Positions 4,755 through 6,427 of a DNA stretch of 6,427 nucleotides are shown one piece after another. The stretch is from NCBI GenBank assembly GCA_947176515.1, contig CAMWQZ010000068.1, positions 1 to 6,427 on the forward strand, in the 5' to 3' direction. Position 1 is the first letter of the stretch, and the number at the start of each line of letters is the position of its first letter. The stretch is from an uncultured Bacteroidales bacterium (GTDB taxonomy: Bacteria > Bacteroidota > Bacteroidia > Bacteroidales > Muribaculaceae). The position numbers were made by a program, and so were the translations under genes. The notes under the pieces were generated by a model that saw only the letters and a list, made by a program, of their open reading frames with translations, was not told where the DNA came from and searched no databases.

Positions 4755-6149
4755 ATGAATAAACGTTTAATTTCACTTTCTGCGGCAATAGCTTTATTGC
4801 CGGCAATCGCCTCAGCTCAATTTTCTGAAGCAACTGATATTGATGATCTCGCATTGATATATATCGGAAGCCAGAATCGTCCGGCATGGACCAAAGAAAA
4901 ACTGCGCCCATACGTTGTCCACACCTATGCCGATGGCACACAGTCATGGATGTTTGACGGCTTCTTGTTTATGGATTACATGATGTATGATGAAACGACC
5001 GGAATGATGGTTGGCCTCGGCGAGGATAATGTCGACCCGTCGCGACGCGTTCACTGGGAACGATTGATGGATGTCCAATTTGGTCAAGACAACTGCCAGG
5101 GCCTTACCGCCCTCGACGAACTTATCGGCGAGCTTATCCCTGTGCTCGGCGAACCAGGCCATAAGCATAAGGTCGTATTCAACATTCCGGTTCCACATAA
5201 ACCCTCTCAGATATGGGGCTCGATTGACGGACAATCTGTTAACATATCTAACGCCGACGATAAGATTAAGGTTATGAAATGGTATGCTGACGAATTTATC
5301 AAGCGATGGAATGAAGCAGGATTCAAAAACATCGAGCTCGACGGTGTCTATTGGACAAAAGAATCATTTTTTGAGGACTACTGGAGTTCGGTTATCCCAG
5401 ACACAAATAAATATTTTCACACCCTTGGCTTAAAGGTCTATTGGATTCCTTACCTCAAGGCTCGCGGCTGGGATCACTGGAAAGAATGGGGAATGGACGT
5501 TGCATACATTCAACCGGGTTATTACTTCACCACTGACAGACCATATTCACGCCTGACCGACGCCGTAAATGACGCATGGGAATATGACATGGCACTTGAA
5601 ATGGAATTTGAAGGCATCAACTACGGTTACAACACAGGCACTAAACAGAGTTACACATATATTCCTGAAAATTCGGGCTTGTATGGTCACCATCCTGAAT
5701 TTTACAACCGATTTGTCACCTATATCGACTTTTTTGAAGAGGAAGCCGTGTTTGATTTTATGCCGATAGCATATTATAACGGCCGACAGGCTATCTATGA
5801 CTTCAGCATGTCAAAGAATGCCAAAGACCAGGAAGTAATTAATCGTCTTGCATTAATAATGAATAAGCGCCATGTTGAGACAGGATGGGACACAGCGCCT
5901 CGCACTGCAGGGATTGCCGACGTCGTGCTATCAGACGTTGAAATCGCCTACCCCGTCGATGGCGGCATATATATTGCTGATGAAGCCGGCGACGATGTGA
6001 CCGTCGTTGCGGCCGACGGACGCACAGTCTTCTCGCGCAACTCCGCCAATAGCGCAACACGGCTGCAATATGGACTAACAATCCCTTGCCAGTCTGGCGT
6101 CTATATCGTAAAATGCGGTCCGCGTACCGTTAAGGTTGCGGTAAAATAA
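4755..6149 (+). CDS. Secreted DUF4855-type protein with C-terminal sorting-like domain
   Basis: The protein has 464 residues from the ATG at 4755. A signal peptide covers 1-21 (MNKRLISLS...AIASA|Q). The body (about 25-380) resembles DUF4855, a family common in gut Bacteroidales with no reaction known to me. It opens with LALIYIGSQ, then WMFDGFLFMDYM (65-76), then NIELDGVYWTKESFF (192-206), then VYWIPYL (228-234), then AYIQPGYYF (250-258), then ALEMEFEGINYG (280-291). Alternating beta strands and acidic, aromatic-rich loops suggest a TIM-barrel, glycoside-hydrolase-like fold. Glu194, Asp196, Glu203, Glu282, Glu284 and Glu286 are candidate active-site acids. Residues about 390-464 form a small beta domain with VTVVAADGRTVF and SGVYIVKCG...VKVAVK, like type A C-terminal sorting domains of the type IX system. 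Export to the surface is therefore inferred. The gene stands alone with no SusC/D partner in view. Confidence 0.7.
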   Translation: MNKRLISLSAAIALLPAIASAQFSEATDIDDLALIYIGSQNRPAWTKEKLRPYVVHTYADGTQSWMFDGFLFMDYMMYDETTGMMVGLGEDNVDPSRRVHWERLMDVQFGQDNCQGLTALDELIGELIPVLGEPGHKHKVVFNIPVPHKPSQIWGSIDGQSVNISNADDKIKVMKWYADEFIKRWNEAGFKNIELDGVYWTKESFFEDYWSSVIPDTNKYFHTLGLKVYWIPYLKARGWDHWKEWGMDVAYIQPGYYFTTDRPYSRLTDAVNDAWEYDMALEMEFEGINYGYNTGTKQSYTYIPENSGLYGHHPEFYNRFVTYIDFFEEEAVFDFMPIAYYNGRQAIYDFSMSKNAKDQEVINRLALIMNKRHVETGWDTAPRTAGIADVVLSDVEIAYPVDGGIYIADEAGDDVTVVAADGRTVFSRNSANSATRLQYGLTIPCQSGVYIVKCGPRTVKVAVK

Positions 6150-6165
6150 GCTTGCAAACATGAAG

Positions 6166-6196
6166 TTGTGGGTTTGGCAGGAAAATAGTAACTTTG
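6166..6196 (+). promoter_or_regulatory. Bacteroidetes-type promoter for lepA
   Basis: TTG at 6166-6168 and TAACTTTG at 6189-6196 are separated by 20 bases and match the Bacteroidetes -33/-7 pattern. Transcription would begin about 6202-6204, leaving a leader of about 26-28 A/T-rich bases before the lepA ATG. No Shine-Dalgarno site is visible in it. The promoter lies in the 80-base gap after the DUF4855-type gene, so lepA is transcribed independently. No hairpin with a T-run was found to terminate the upstream gene in that gap. Confidence 0.7.
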
Positions 6197-6229
6197 CATA
6201 TTAAATTAAATAGCAATCACTATTCATAG

Positions 6230-6427
6230 ATGAAGAATATACGCAATTTCTGCATAATCGCCCATATTGACCACGGTAAATCGACCCTCGCCGACCGTCT
6301 GCTCGAATACACCAACACCATTTCCGCCAAGGACATGGAAGCTCAGGTCCTCGACGACATGGAACTCGAACGTGAGCGCGGCATAACTATCAAGAGCCAC
6401 GCAATCCAGATGGAACATGTCATCGAC
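6230..6427 (+). CDS. lepA: Elongation factor 4 (LepA), N-terminal 66 residues (partial)
   Basis: The gene starts at ATG 6230 and runs off the right edge of the window; the full protein is usually about 600 residues. LepA is a ribosome-associated translational GTPase linked to back-translocation and ribosome assembly. Visible motifs are the G1/P-loop AHIDHGKST (11-19), in the AHIDHGKST form that LepA shows rather than the GHVDHGKST of EF-Tu, and the switch I region [10 protein letters not shown] (47-56) with the effector threonine Thr53. The sequence [18 protein letters not shown] is close to the standard LepA N-terminus and fixes the start. Membership of the family is clear; only the first part of the G domain is present. 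Confidence 0.95.
   Translation, partial: MKNIRNFCIIAHIDHGKSTLADRLLEYTNTISAKDMEAQVLDDMELERERGITIKSHAIQMEHVID

Noticed and set aside
6150..6229. CAAAC (6155-6159) with GTTTG (6172-6176) as a terminator after the DUF4855-type gene
   Set aside because: The stem is only five base pairs with a 12-base loop and no T-run. It overlaps the lepA promoter.

Overview
The window looks like chromosomal DNA of a Bacteroidales bacterium, and a Muribaculaceae-type gut commensal is my best guess. The evidence is three promoter matches to the Bacteroidetes -7 box TAnnTTTG, two of them with a TTG about 19-20 bases upstream, and an absence of Shine-Dalgarno sites. The protein families also fit: an OmpA-type beta-barrel protein, a Bacteroidales M23-like membrane protein, NhaD, a DUF4855-type secreted protein and LepA. 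The family-level assignment is inference.

Layout. Bases 1-297 (minus) hold the N-terminus of an outer-membrane protein cut by the window edge. A 180-base divergent spacer separates it from a plus-strand gene (478-1371) for a single-pass, coiled-coil, LytM/M23-fold protein that has lost the usual zinc-ligand histidines. That gene converges, with only 13 bases between stop codons, on a two-gene minus-strand operon. The operon's first gene is nhaD (4366-2954). Twelve bases later comes a 518-residue protein (2941-1385) joining an ABC/SMC-type ATPase to a TOPRIM domain of the DUF4435 kind. A 388-base AT-rich divergent spacer (4367-4754), rich in inverted repeats, separates nhaD from a plus-strand secreted DUF4855-type protein (4755-6149) with a C-terminal tail resembling a sorting domain. 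After an 80-base gap with its own promoter, lepA starts at 6230 and runs off the end.

How the parts relate. Three of the proteins act at the envelope (OMP, degenerate LytM protein, secreted DUF4855 protein). NhaD handles sodium/proton exchange and LepA is a ribosome-associated GTPase. The item most worth pursuing is the ATPase-TOPRIM fusion. Its domain order equals a single-gene version of the AriA+AriB pair of the PARIS anti-phage system, yet it sits in an operon with a housekeeping antiporter and shows no mobile-element signs. The second is the nested inverted-repeat element between nhaD and the DUF4855 gene, which could be an RNA structure, an operator cluster or a small invertible segment.
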